This document shows positions 17,424 to 25,788 of a stretch of 64,000 nt of DNA, piece after piece (the first letter of the stretch is position 1; every line of letters begins with the position of its first letter). The notes below the pieces were generated by a model that was not told the DNA's origin, searched no databases, and saw only the letters and a list, made by a program, of their open reading frames with translations. The position numbers were made by a program, and so were the translations under genes. This stretch comes from Verrucomicrobiia bacterium (GTDB lineage Bacteria; Verrucomicrobiota; Verrucomicrobiia; Verrucomicrobiales; Akkermansiaceae): the NCBI GenBank assembly GCA_030430455.1, contig JAUIJB010000012.1, forward strand, positions 1 through 64,000. The letters are read 5' to 3'.

Positions 17424-19136
17424 CTACTTCGGCGGCAGCCCGGCCTCGACGCGGAGCCTGGCGAGGAGCCCCTGGTAGGCCACCCGGGCGCGGCCGACAT
17501 TGCCATCGCTCATCACGTTCTGCTTGCGGATCGACTTGGTCACCTGGTCGACCGGATTGAGCAGGTCGTCGACGGCGGTGTGCAGTTCGCGATCGTCGAG
17601 GTCAAGGAGCGGGTAGATCTCCTCGAGACGCTGACGGCACTCCTCGATGGCGGCATCGACCGCGCCCTCCTCGATCAACTCGGGTTTCACGTTGATCGCC
17701 TTGCCGATCGGGGTGATGGCGCGGAGCAGTTCGCCGGCGACGATTTCCCGCGGCAGGTAGCGCGGCCACTTCGAGGTGCCGCGCAGGGCCAGCATGCGCG
17801 CCGAGGCGTGGCGCGGCTCCGCGGCGAAGACCTGCCGCAGGCGCGCCTGGGTGTGCGGGTTGGCGACGAAGGACCCCAGCGAGCTGCGCTGGCCGACCCG
17901 CTGGATTTCCGCAAACTGGGCCAGCGGTGCGGGCAGATCGCCGGCGACCGGCAGCGACGCCAGCCCGGCAAGACCGTCGGCGTCGCGGGCGAGGAGGACC
18001 TCGTGCTTCATGAAGAACGAGGCGCGGCCGAGGGTGAGCATCGCCGGAAAGGACTCGACCGCCTCGGCCGGCATCAGCCAGCGGCGACCGTCGAGCGACT
18101 CCAACTCAGCGAGCAGCTGCCAGAACTGGTTCGGCAGTTTCAGCGATCCATCGGGCTGGACCTCGGCGATGACCCCGGCGGTCGGCTCCGCACCGGTGAT
18201 GATGGCCTCGCTGATCAGGAAGGCCGCGGCCGAGATCGACATGCCGTTGCGGGCGGTCGAATAGGCCAGCCCCTTCGGCAGGCTGAGTACCAGCTTGATC
18301 CGGTGGATCTCCGCGCCATGGCGTTCTTCGAGGAGCGGGCGGAGGATGTTGCCGAGGAGCTGCGCGGTCGCCCGCTCGGTGCCGAACTCGACCGTGAAGC
18401 GCGGCGAGTTCTTTCCGGCACCCTTGCCGCCACCGTCGGGCTTCGGGGGCGCGACCACCGCGCGTCCGGCGAGGCTCGCGGCCACCAATCGGGTCCGGTT
18501 GCTCTCGCGGTCGAGCACCACGAGGGGAAAATCGGCGGTCGCGGCCTCGAGCGCGGGCTGCCAAGGCTCGTCCGGCTCCTCCGCCTGCGGGGGCTCCACG
18601 GACTCCGGATCGGGTGGGTCGACGAAGGCCTCGCGGTCCTCGACCCATCCCCGCCACGCTCCCGTCTCGGCCCGGCTCGCCGCCGCACGCGGGTGGTCCG
18701 GATCGAGCGCACCGAGCACGTCGAGCAGGCAGGCCCCGAGGGCGCGGCCGTCGGCGCCGGCGGCGTCCGAGCTGAGCCATCCCTCGAGCTCCCAGCCCTG
18801 GCGGACCACGCCCTGGAAGTCCATCTCGCGCGAGGCTTCCGGCTCGACGCCTTCGCCGAGCTCGCGCAGCAGGTCCCGCGCGGGCCGGTTCGCCGGGTCG
18901 AGCACCCGCGCCAGCCCGAGCAGCTGGGCCCGCAGCCGCATGCCGTCCGGGCCCTCGCGCTCGACCGAGGCGGCGAGGAATCCCAGCTGGCGGGACAGCT
19001 GGTTCATGCTGTCCACGTCGAGTGGCACCCGCTCGCGCCGGAATGGCTCGGCACCCTCCCGCGGCGGCACGAAGGCGGCGAGCGCACTGCCCGCCAGCAG
19101 GCAAAAGATGACCAGGGATGCTCTCAACCGCCTCAT
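17424..19136 (-). CDS. Secreted protein with a Lon-protease-domain-like segment
   Basis: 570 residues. A signal peptide (ASLVIFCLLAGSALAAF) starts the protein, followed by a helical, Pro/Glu-interrupted half. At about 285-345 the pattern RNGMSISAAAFLISEAI then AGVIAEVQPDGSLKLP resembles the S16 (Lon) proteolytic fold, where DGPSAG carries the Ser and TGEITLRGxVLPIGG follows. The Lys normally found in the GGLKEK segment is not visible, so activity is doubtful. The C-terminal third is helical (RVGQRSSLGSFVANPHTQAR). This assignment is an inference from pattern alone; the rest of the protein is unrecognised. Confidence 0.65.
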   Translation of the reverse strand: MRRLRASLVIFCLLAGSALAAFVPPREGAEPFRRERVPLDVDSMNQLSRQLGFLAASVEREGPDGMRLRAQLLGLARVLDPANRPARDLLRELGEGVEPEASREMDFQGVVRQGWELEGWLSSDAAGADGRALGACLLDVLGALDPDHPRAAASRAETGAWRGWVEDREAFVDPPDPESVEPPQAEEPDEPWQPALEAATADFPLVVLDRESNRTRLVAASLAGRAVVAPPKPDGGGKGAGKNSPRFTVEFGTERATAQLLGNILRPLLEERHGAEIHRIKLVLSLPKGLAYSTARNGMSISAAAFLISEAIITGAEPTAGVIAEVQPDGSLKLPNQFWQLLAELESLDGRRWLMPAEAVESFPAMLTLGRASFFMKHEVLLARDADGLAGLASLPVAGDLPAPLAQFAEIQRVGQRSSLGSFVANPHTQARLRQVFAAEPRHASARMLALRGTSKWPRYLPREIVAGELLRAITPIGKAINVKPELIEEGAVDAAIEECRQRLEEIYPLLDLDDRELHTAVDDLLNPVDQVTKSIRKQNVMSDGNVGRARVAYQGLLARLRVEAGLPPK

Positions 19137-19207
19137 TCTAGGAATCTCCTACGGTCACTCTCAAGCCGGGATTGCAGAGTAGCCCGGGAAGGGATCACCC
19201 TCGGCCC

Positions 19208-19624
19208 ATGTCCGGCACCGAGCGACCCCAGATCACCACCCATGAGGAGGTGATGTTCTTCGACACCGACTGCGCGGGAGTGGTCAACAACATCGCCTAC
19301 CTGCGCATGATCGAGACCTGCCGCACGCGCCTCGCCGCGGTGATGGGCATGGACCTGGCGGGAATGTCGCGGACCCAGCTCTTCCCGGTGGTCCATCGCA
19401 CCGAGATCGACTACCGGCGACCGGCCAAGCTCGCCGACCGGCTCGCCATCCACGGCAGGCTCGGCCGGCTCCAGCGGGCGCGGTTCTGGTGCGAGTTCGA
19501 GATGCGCCGCGAGGGCGACGACCAGCTTCTCATCACCTGCCGCCAGTCCCTCGCCCTGGTCCAGATGCCCGCCGGCCGCCCGGTCCGGCTGCCGGAGGCG
19601 TGGATGAAATGGGAGGGGGAGTGA
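19208..19624 (+). CDS. 4-hydroxybenzoyl-CoA-type hotdog thioesterase (YbgC/FadM-like)
   Basis: Hydrolyses acyl-CoA or acyl-ACP thioesters. It has 138 residues from the ATG at 19208. The catalytic Asp block FFDTDCAGVVNNIAYLRMIE near residue 18 is the family signature. VVHRTEIDYRRPAKLADRL and the MRREGDDQLLITCRQSLALV strand follow in the usual order. The frame is open 36 bases upstream but that stretch overlaps the promoter region of the divergent gene. It stands alone between divergent and convergent neighbours. Confidence 0.88.
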   Translation: MSGTERPQITTHEEVMFFDTDCAGVVNNIAYLRMIETCRTRLAAVMGMDLAGMSRTQLFPVVHRTEIDYRRPAKLADRLAIHGRLGRLQRARFWCEFEMRREGDDQLLITCRQSLALVQMPAGRPVRLPEAWMKWEGE

Positions 19625-19724
19625 TCCGCGCGACGGGAGCAGGGTGGGGGAGGAGAACCGGGGAAGGCAGCGCGCAGCGACCGCCGGCCACCCACGACTA
19701 GCAATGTCGTAGCTCTTGGCCGGA

Positions 19725-20126
19725 TCAGGCCTTGTCCTTCTTTTTCTTCTTCCCCGGCACGATCCACTCGACCTCGGCCAGGCGGGCCAGGGCGGGATCC
19801 ATGCTGAGGACCCGGGCCTTGCGCTGGCGGGCGGTGGCGACCACCATCGCCTGGATGATTCCAATTCCCTGATCATGAGCGAGTTCCGCGCTTTTCATGG
19901 CAAGCGACTCATCGACGGGGACCATCTCGCCCTGGCGCAGCGAGGCCACCGCGACCAGGGCCCGGGCGGGGTCGGTCTCCTGCAGCAACCAGTGGTGCAC
20001 CTCGGCGAGCACCGCCGAGGGCACCACCAGTGCCTCGGCCGCCTCGATCGTCACCGCCACCTCCTTGGCCTTCGGTCCCTCGGTGAGGAGCTCGATCCAC
20101 GCGCTGCTGTCGATGAGCCATTTCAT
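19725..20126 (-). CDS. vapC: PIN-domain ribonuclease toxin (VapC type)
   Basis: 133-residue PIN-domain protein, probable toxin of a VapBC pair. The N-terminal acid is in WLIDSSAWIEL (Asp6), the second in LAEVHHWL (Glu43) and a C-terminal one in VLSMDPALA. The segment that normally carries another Asp (LxxADAxIAATA) reads GIIQAMVVATA, with Gln where Asp is usual. It ends in a Lys-rich tail (PGKKKKKDKA). It lies 19 bases after the AbrB-like antitoxin gene on the same strand. Confidence 0.85.
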   Translation of the reverse strand: MKWLIDSSAWIELLTEGPKAKEVAVTIEAAEALVVPSAVLAEVHHWLLQETDPARALVAVASLRQGEMVPVDESLAMKSAELAHDQGIGIIQAMVVATARQRKARVLSMDPALARLAEVEWIVPGKKKKKDKA

Positions 20127-20145
20127 GGCCGCCCTCCCTCCCGGT

Positions 20146-20352
20146 TCATGGCCGCCCGCCCTCCCGCTTGAAGCGATTCTTCGCCTCCTTCACCAGCCCG
20201 CGCAGCTCGACCGCCGGGCGCACCGGCACCAGTTCGATGCGGCCCTCGACCAGCATCACCTCCACGGCATCCCCGATCGCGATCCCCGCCGCCTCGCGAA
20301 CCTGCTTCGGGATGACCACTTGGTACTTGGGAGAGACTGTGACGGCAGCCAT
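20146..20352 (-). CDS. vapB: AbrB/SpoVT-fold antitoxin of the VapBC-type module
   Basis: 68-residue swapped-hairpin DNA-binding protein. The fold is shown by VTVSPKYQVVIPKQVREAAG and GDAVEVMLVEGRIELVPV. Such antitoxins neutralise the PIN toxin and repress their own promoter. The C-terminal RGLVKEAKNRFKREGG would be the toxin-binding tail. The ATG at 20352 gives the family N-terminus, although the frame stays open upstream. A promoter and an inverted repeat lie directly upstream. Confidence 0.9.
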   Translation of the reverse strand: MAAVTVSPKYQVVIPKQVREAAGIAIGDAVEVMLVEGRIELVPVRPAVELRGLVKEAKNRFKREGGRP

Positions 20353-20360
20353 GGGGATTG

Positions 20361-20409
20361 GTTTAACGATAGGATTATCGATTAGACAAGTGTTAAACGT
20401 TTTGATCAA
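20361..20409 (-). promoter_or_regulatory. Promoter with inverted-repeat operator of the vapBC-type unit
   Basis: On the minus strand a -35-like TTGATC (20404-20409) and a -10-like TCTAAT (20381-20386) are separated by exactly 17 bases, with the start codon about 30 bases beyond the -10. A perfect inverted pair GTTTAAC/GTTAAAC (20392-20398 and 20361-20367) flanks the -10 region. This fits autorepression by the antitoxin, which is the rule in VapBC modules; the binding itself is inferred. Confidence 0.6.
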
Positions 20410-20569
20410 CCACCTTGAAGTCAGCGAGTCTGAGGATGATTCCGCTGGTTGGGGAAGGCGAGGCGCAGCGCTGAGGGACGGTGGTGGTGCAGCCGGTTGG
20501 CCATGCGGACCGGCTGGAAAGCGCGGGTGGGGCGATGAGTGGCTGGGAGAACAGGCGGAGCACAGGGAA

Positions 20570-20745
20570 TAGGACCGATAGGACCCATGGGACCTATCTG
20601 GCGTGAGGCTGCGCCTCACCCTTGAATTTTGGACGGCTCCGGAAGGTGAGGTCCCGCCCCGCCCATCTTCGCAGCGACAGGGCCGACACTGCGGAGCCCA
20701 GGAGATGCTCCCATAGGTCCTATAGGACCCATAGGACCTATTTCC
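20570..20745. repeat. Two copies of the TAGGACC-core intergenic element, diverged
   Basis: Two palindromic cores with the same TAGGACC words as at 14425 and 48415 lie at about 20570-20598 and 20715-20741, in the gap between the vapBC-type unit and mnmG. The first core is flanked on the left by GCGGAGCACAGGGAATAGG, as in the copy at 48400; the second is followed by CGCTCCGCC. The long conserved arm of the 133-bp unit is replaced by other sequence. A hairpin GTGAGGCTGCGCCTCAC at 20602-20618 lies between them. Confidence 0.75.
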
Positions 20746-20839
20746 TTCGCTCCGCCACCTCTCCCCATCCGCTTGCTTGCCTGGGCGGTGCTTCCCAGCC
20801 GGTCCGAGCCGCCAACCAGGCCCGCCAACTCACCCCACA

Positions 20840-22717
20840 CTAAGACGCTTGCCCCGCCTCACGTCGGCGTTTCTCCAGCCACACCGCGAGCACGGCGACA
20901 TCCGCCGGGGTGATCCCCGGAATCCTTCCGGCTTGGCCGAGAGTCGCCGGCTGGCGCTCGCCGAATCGCTCGCGCGCCTCGCGCTTCAGGCCGCTGATCG
21001 CGGAGTAGTCGAGATCCGCCGGGATCCGCTTCTCCTCGCTGCGTGCCAGCTTTTCAACCTGCTGCTGCTGGCGACCGAGATGGCCCTCGTGCTTGAACTC
21101 CGTCTCGATCAGCGGCCAATGTTCCACGTGGAACTCTCGACGAATGTCCTCGGGCAAGTCCGCCCAGCGGTTCTCCCCGCGGCGGAACCAGTGATCCAGC
21201 TTGAGACCCTCGTGGGTCCGCTTGCGACCCCACTCCTTGGCCCGATCCAGCTCCTCCTGCTTGTGCCGGGCGCGCTCGACCCGTTCTCCCGTGGCCAGTC
21301 CGAGCGCCGCGGCGATCGGCGTCAGCCGCAGGTCGGCATTGTCCTGGCGCAGCAGCAGGCGGAACTCGGCGCGGCTGGTGAACATTCGGTAGGGCTCGGT
21401 GCAGCCCTTGGTGACGAGGTCATCGATCATCACCCCGATGTAGGCCTGGTCGCGCCGCAGCACGAAGGGCGCACGCCCCAGCACCTTGAGGGCCGCGTTG
21501 GCCCCGGCGACCAAGCCCTGTCCCGCCGCCTCTTCGTATCCGGAGGTGCCGTTGATCTGACCGGCGAAGTAGAGCCCCTCGACCCGCTTGGTCTCCAAGG
21601 TGGAGTGGAGCTGGGTTGGCGGACAGTAGTCGTACTCCACCGCGTAGCCCGGGCGGAGGATCTCGCAGCGCTCGAGACCGGGGATGGTGCGCAGGAAGTC
21701 GAGCTGGACCGCATAGGGCAGGGAGGTCGACACGCCGTTGACGTAGTACTCATCGGTCTGGCGTCCCTCCGGCTCGAGAAAGATCTGGTGCCGCTCCTTG
21801 TCGGCGAAGCGCACCACCTTGTCCTCGATCGAGGGACAGTAGCGCGGTCCGACGCCCTCGATCACCCCGCAGTACATCGGGGATTGGTCGAGGTTGTCGT
21901 GGATGATCTGGTGGGTCGCCGGGTTGGTGTAGCTGATCCAGCAGGGCAATTGTTCCATGTGGAACGCCGGATCGCCCCAGCGATTCAGGGTGAAGATCTC
22001 GTCGGGACCCGCCCGCAGCGCATCACTGAGGAAGGAAAAGCGGGGTGGGGGCGTGTCGCCGTCCTGACGCTCGCATTTCGAATAGTCGAGCGAACGCCCG
22101 CGCAGTCGGCAGGGTGTCCCGGTCTTGAAGCGTTCGACGACAAAGCCAAGCTCCGCCAGCGAATCCGACACCGTCGAGATGGCATCCCCCATCCGTCCAC
22201 CCTTCTCGTTCTTCAGTCCCACATGCATCAGTCCGCGCATGAAGGTGCCGGCCGACAGGACCACGCTGCGGGCCTCGATGGTCATGCCGAGCGAGGTCCG
22301 GATGCCAGTCACCCGATCGCCATCGACCAGGATCTCGGCGACGTTGCCCTGGTGGAGCTCGATGCCATCGCAGGTCTCGAGCAACCACTTGCAGCGGAAC
22401 TGGTAGGCCTTCTTGTCGCATTGGGCCCGCGGCGCGCGAACCGAGGGCCCCTTGGAGGCATTGAGCATCCGGAACTGGATCCCGGTGGCATCCGTGTTGA
22501 GCGCCATCGCCCCCCCCAGCGCATCGATCTCCCTCACCATGTGTCCCTTGGCCAAGCCACCGATGGCGGGGTTGCACGACATCTGGCCAATGGTGTCGAG
22601 GTTCTGGGTCAGGACCGCCACCTCGGCGCCGAGCCGCGCGGCGGCCAGGGCGGCCTCGACTCCGGCATGGCCGGCACCGATCACCAGGACATCGTAACTC
22701 TTCGGGTAGCGAAACAT
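20840..22717 (-). CDS. mnmG: tRNA uridine-5-carboxymethylaminomethyl synthesis enzyme MnmG (GidA)
   Basis: FAD-dependent partner of MnmE that installs the cmnm5 group at the wobble uridine of certain tRNAs. It has 625 residues, full length. The FAD motif [19 protein letters not shown] lies at 12-30, and the family blocks [46 protein letters not shown] and [17 protein letters not shown] are all present. Its 3' part carries two parS-like sites, and a perfect one lies 51 bases upstream of its start codon. In many bacteria mnmG sits in the origin-proximal gid-par region, though rsmG and parAB are not adjacent here. Confidence 0.98.
   Translation of the reverse strand: MFRYPKSYDVLVIGAGHAGVEAALAAARLGAEVAVLTQNLDTIGQMSCNPAIGGLAKGHMVREIDALGGAMALNTDATGIQFRMLNASKGPSVRAPRAQCDKKAYQFRCKWLLETCDGIELHQGNVAEILVDGDRVTGIRTSLGMTIEARSVVLSAGTFMRGLMHVGLKNEKGGRMGDAISTVSDSLAELGFVVERFKTGTPCRLRGRSLDYSKCERQDGDTPPPRFSFLSDALRAGPDEIFTLNRWGDPAFHMEQLPCWISYTNPATHQIIHDNLDQSPMYCGVIEGVGPRYCPSIEDKVVRFADKERHQIFLEPEGRQTDEYYVNGVSTSLPYAVQLDFLRTIPGLERCEILRPGYAVEYDYCPPTQLHSTLETKRVEGLYFAGQINGTSGYEEAAGQGLVAGANAALKVLGRAPFVLRRDQAYIGVMIDDLVTKGCTEPYRMFTSRAEFRLLLRQDNADLRLTPIAAALGLATGERVERARHKQEELDRAKEWGRKRTHEGLKLDHWFRRGENRWADLPEDIRREFHVEHWPLIETEFKHEGHLGRQQQQVEKLARSEEKRIPADLDYSAISGLKREARERFGERQPATLGQAGRIPGITPADVAVLAVWLEKRRREAGQAS
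21120..21135. promoter_or_regulatory. parS-like site inside mnmG
   Basis: TGTTCCACGTGGAACT, one base from a perfect 16-bp palindrome. The consensus chromosomal ParB-binding site is TGTTNCACGTGNAACA. The C/G variant at positions 5 and 12 is known from pseudomonads. Confidence 0.75.
21951..21966. promoter_or_regulatory. Weaker parS-like site inside mnmG
   Basis: TGTTCCATGTGGAACG. The flanking half-sites are kept but the central CACGTG reads CATGTG and the last base differs, so ParB binding would be weaker if it occurs. Confidence 0.5.
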
Positions 22718-22767
22718 CAGCGGGCCGCGACGCTAGCAGGGACCTGCCCCGAAACAAGACCGAGCGA

Positions 22768-22783
22768 TGTTCCACGTGGAACA
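22768..22783. promoter_or_regulatory. Perfect parS site upstream of mnmG
   Basis: TGTTCCACGTGGAACA is a perfect 16-bp palindrome matching the ParB centromere site, in intergenic DNA just upstream of the mnmG start. Three related sites within 1.7 kb make chance unlikely. Confidence 0.82.
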
Positions 22784-23237
22784 AGTCACTCGATGGTAGG
22801 CCGCTCACGCGCCCGGGGTTCATCGAATCGGCGACGAGCGGGCCGGGCCGGGCGCGCCGAAACGAAATCAACCAAGGGTCCCCGCGATGGACCGGCGCGG
22901 CCCCGAGGCGGGATCGAGGCAGCGAGGCTCTCGTCGACGCAAAGGCACGCAGCGGGGAAGGGGAGGGGGGCGTCGCCGCGGGGCCAGTCTTTGGCTCCGC
23001 GCTGGGACCCCTCTGCGGAATCTGAAGTGTGACCCATGTATGGAACCTGGGCCGCACGCCTCACCACCAATCCCCCCAGCGCTCGGACCCACTTGTCGCC
23101 CCCCGGCTCCCCTCGCCGTCCCGGACCCGGCTCGTTCGGACCCCCGTTTCATCTGCCCGCGATCCACCCTCATTGACCCCCTTCAATCCTGCTCGACTCG
23201 GCGCCGGCAGCCCAGGTGCGCACCGCGCCACCAAGCC
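22784..23237. other. Gene-free stretch upstream of mnmG
   Basis: About 450 bases of GC-rich sequence with no frame that resembles a protein family on either strand. It was read for RNase P, tmRNA, SRP RNA and 6S RNA signatures, and none was recognised. DnaA-box-like 9-mers were not seen. Its place beside a perfect parS site makes it worth a structure search. Confidence 0.5.
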
Positions 23238-23660
23238 TCAGGCAGGGGCCGAACCGGGCGAGGGCGGAGGCGACAGGATCCCAGCCTTCGCACGCGGCAG
23301 GAGCTCACTGAGGCGAAACTCGAGGTGCCCGCTGCGATTGACCAGGCGGATGAGTGGATCGCCGAACTCGGCGAGGACCTGGCGGCACGCGCCGCAGGGC
23401 GAGATCGGCTCGTCGGTGTCCGCCACCACCACCACCGCCTCGATCCGCCGCTCCCCGGCGACGACGGCCGACCCGAGGGCCACCCGCTCGGCACAGAGGG
23501 TCAGCCCATACGAGAGGTTCTCGATGTTGGCTCCCGCAAAGACCCGCCCCCCGCCGACCACCACGGCGCCGACCGAAAACTTCGAATAGGGCGCGTAGGC
23601 CCGTTCCCGTGCCTGCCACGCCTGCTGCGTCCACGCGTCCCAGTCCATGACCCCATCCAA
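23238..23660 (-). CDS. cdd: Cytidine deaminase
   Basis: Zinc enzyme of pyrimidine salvage that deaminates cytidine and deoxycytidine. It has 140 residues from this ATG, or 136 from a second ATG at 23648. The motifs AYAPYSKFSVGAVVV, ANIENLSYGLTLCAERVAL (Cys ligand and catalytic Glu) and PCGACRQVLAEF (two Cys ligands) are intact. The C-terminal tail after SELLPRAKAG is Pro-rich. It is divergent from the DUF6580-like gene. Confidence 0.93.
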   Translation of the reverse strand: MDGVMDWDAWTQQAWQARERAYAPYSKFSVGAVVVGGGRVFAGANIENLSYGLTLCAERVALGSAVVAGERRIEAVVVVADTDEPISPCGACRQVLAEFGDPLIRLVNRSGHLEFRLSELLPRAKAGILSPPPSPGSAPA

Positions 23661-23854
23661 GCCGCTCGCCCGCCGCCTGACAAGGTTGGCGCCCCCCGGC
23701 GCGGCCCACCGCCCGTCCGGTCCACCGGAGCGAGACCGACCCGGGCCGCCCCCGGGCGACCCTTCCCCCGGCCCCCCCGGCTGGAGCGGTGGTCCCCGCA
23801 GCCCGCGGACATTTTCGACTCGCTCGCACCGCCGCCATGGGGCAGGGGTCTTGC

Positions 23855-24442
23855 ATGCGAAGCGCCTGGATTCCCGCCGCCCTGATTCTCGTCCTGCTCG
23901 TCGCCTTCCGTGCCCTGGGAGCCGCGATCACCGAATCCCTGCCGAACTTCAGCCCGCTCGTCGCGATCTTCCTCTGCAGCGTGGTCTGCCTGCGCGGTGC
24001 CATCGCCTGGCTCCTTCCGCTCGGCGCGTGGGTGCTGGGCAACCCGATCGCCAACCTCGTCCAGGGCTACCCCGCCTTCGCCGAGCCCGGGCCGGTGCTG
24101 ACCGCCCTGCTCACCCTGGTCGCCCTCGGCCTCGCCGCCGTGTGGCTGCGCCGCCGCCCGACCGCACCGGTGCTGCTGGGATCGTCCCTCATTGCCGCCA
24201 TCCTGTTCCATCTCATCACCTCCTTCGCCGCCTGGTTGACCTACCCCCCCTACGCCGCCGGCGCCGAGGGACTGTGGCAGGCGATCTGGACCGGTCCGCC
24301 CGGCGCCACGATCCCCTCCTGGGCCTTCCTCCGCAACCTCGCCGCCGCCAACCTGCTTTTCACCGCGGTCTTTCTCCTGGCCCAGCACAAACTCCATGCC
24401 CGACCGGCCACCTCGCCCGCCCTCGGCCAACCCGGCACCTGA
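23855..24442 (+). CDS. DUF6580-like integral membrane protein
   Basis: 195 residues with about six hydrophobic segments. The N-terminal part (NFSPLVAIFLCSVVCLRG) resembles the PNFTPxxAMxLFGGA block typical of DUF6580 proteins, and IAAILFHLITSFAAWL with LWQAIWTGPPGATIPSW also fits. The ATG at 23855 is chosen because AGGGG lies 6 bases upstream; ATG 23837 and a GTG at 23789 are open alternatives. The role is unknown; relatives resemble energy-coupling transporter membrane subunits. No partner gene is nearby. Confidence 0.78.
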   Translation: MRSAWIPAALILVLLVAFRALGAAITESLPNFSPLVAIFLCSVVCLRGAIAWLLPLGAWVLGNPIANLVQGYPAFAEPGPVLTALLTLVALGLAAVWLRRRPTAPVLLGSSLIAAILFHLITSFAAWLTYPPYAAGAEGLWQAIWTGPPGATIPSWAFLRNLAAANLLFTAVFLLAQHKLHARPATSPALGQPGT

Positions 24443-24454
24443 AGCCGTCCCGGG

Positions 24455-24545
24455 CCCGTCATGCCGGCCACCCGCCCATCAGGCCGGCCACCCGCCGATC
24501 AGAGCCCGCCACCCGCCCATCGGCCCCGCCACCCCGGCCCATTGC
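24455..24545. repeat. Imperfect ~20-bp tandem repeat upstream of pdhA
   Basis: Four degenerate copies of a unit like GGCCGGCCACCCGCCCATCA follow one another in the gap before the E1-alpha gene. The copies differ at several positions. There is no sign of a coding function. Confidence 0.65.
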
Positions 24546-24654
24546 CACTCCGATAAGTCTTGCGCCGGGCCGCCAACCTTGACTATCCCCGCCGCGCCGT
24601 TCGTTTCCGCCTCCAGCCCGCCCGTCACCAGCCCAAGCCATCCCCGCCGCGCCC

Positions 24655-25737
24655 ATGTCCTTCGCCCCTTCCGACCACTCGCAACTCGACTTCGCAGGCT
24701 CGCCCGTCAACCAGGCGCTCACCGCCGACGACAAGATCGAGCTGTTCCGGAAGATGCAGCGCATCCGCCGCTTCGAGCAGTCCGCGCTCAAGTACTACAA
24801 CTCTGGTAAAATGGGCGGCTTCCTGCACCTCTACATCGGTCAGGAGTCGGTCGCCGTCGGCACGCTCTCGCTGTGCGGCGAGAACGACCACAACATCACC
24901 GCCTACCGCTGCCACGGCCACGCCCTCGCCTGCGGCATGGGCATGAACGAGCTGATGGCCGAGCTCTTCGGCAAGGCCACCGGCTGCTCGAAGGGCAAGG
25001 GCGGCTCGATGCACTTCTTCGACCCCGAGCGCAACTTCTGGGGCGGCCACGGCATCGTCGCCGGCCAGACACCGCTCGGCCTCGGGCTCGGTTACGCGCT
25101 GAAATACAAGGGCTTGGAGGGATGCGCGCTGTGCTACCTCGGCGACGGCGCCGTCAACCAGGGCGCCTACCACGAGTCGCTCAACCTCGCCGCCCTGTTC
25201 GAGGTCCCGGTGATCTTCGTCATCGAGAACAACGGCTACTCGATGGGCACCTCGCAGAAGCGCTCGTCCTCGTTCCGCGGCTGCCTGGCGCAGCGCGCCG
25301 AGGCCTACGACATGGAGTGGGACCTCGTCGACGGCTCCGACCTCTACCAGGTCCGCGCCAAGACCCACATCGCGATGGAGCGCGCCCGCAAGAACCACCA
25401 GCCCACCGTGCTCGAGATCGCCACCTACCGCTACTACGGCCACAGCGTCGCCGACGCCAACGCCAAGAAGTACCGCACCCCGGACGAGATCGAGAACTAC
25501 AAGCAGAACCACGACCCGATCCGCCTGTGGCAGCGCCGCATCACCGAGGAGGGCGTGCTCAGCGAGGAGAAGGCCAAGGAGATCGACGACGAGGCCAAGG
25601 CGGACGCCGCCGCCGCCGTGAAGTTCGCCGAGGAGTCGCCGGCCCCGACGGTCGACGACATCATGGACGACGTCTACTGGGAGACCGACAACGACACCGA
25701 GGCCTCCCGCGTCGGCAAGCACTTCTTCAACGACTGA
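24655..25737 (+). CDS. pdhA: Pyruvate dehydrogenase E1 component, alpha subunit
   Basis: Thiamine-diphosphate subunit that decarboxylates pyruvate and passes the acetyl group to lipoyl-E2. It has 360 residues, as in alpha2beta2-type E1. The TPP/Mg motif begins YLGDGAVNQGAYHESLNLAA near residue 162 and ends with VIFVIENNGYSMGTS near 190. The regulatory-loop-like segment TYRYYGHSVADANAKKYRT and the GGHGIVAGQTPLGLG block are typical. E1 beta follows after 51 bases, and E2 is encoded about 1.8 kb further on. No E3 gene is in the window. Confidence 0.96.
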   Translation: MSFAPSDHSQLDFAGSPVNQALTADDKIELFRKMQRIRRFEQSALKYYNSGKMGGFLHLYIGQESVAVGTLSLCGENDHNITAYRCHGHALACGMGMNELMAELFGKATGCSKGKGGSMHFFDPERNFWGGHGIVAGQTPLGLGLGYALKYKGLEGCALCYLGDGAVNQGAYHESLNLAALFEVPVIFVIENNGYSMGTSQKRSSSFRGCLAQRAEAYDMEWDLVDGSDLYQVRAKTHIAMERARKNHQPTVLEIATYRYYGHSVADANAKKYRTPDEIENYKQNHDPIRLWQRRITEEGVLSEEKAKEIDDEAKADAAAAVKFAEESPAPTVDDIMDDVYWETDNDTEASRVGKHFFND

Positions 25738-25788
25738 TCCCCGGCCAACTACGATAACCCTAGTAGCACACCGCACCGCCTTCCTTCC

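Noticed and set aside
20361-20409. Possible recombination or attachment site
   Set aside because: The inverted repeat fits an antitoxin operator better and no recombinase is nearby.
22784-23237. Candidate structural RNA (RNase P, tmRNA, SRP RNA)
   Set aside because: None of the conserved motifs of these RNAs could be found on either strand.
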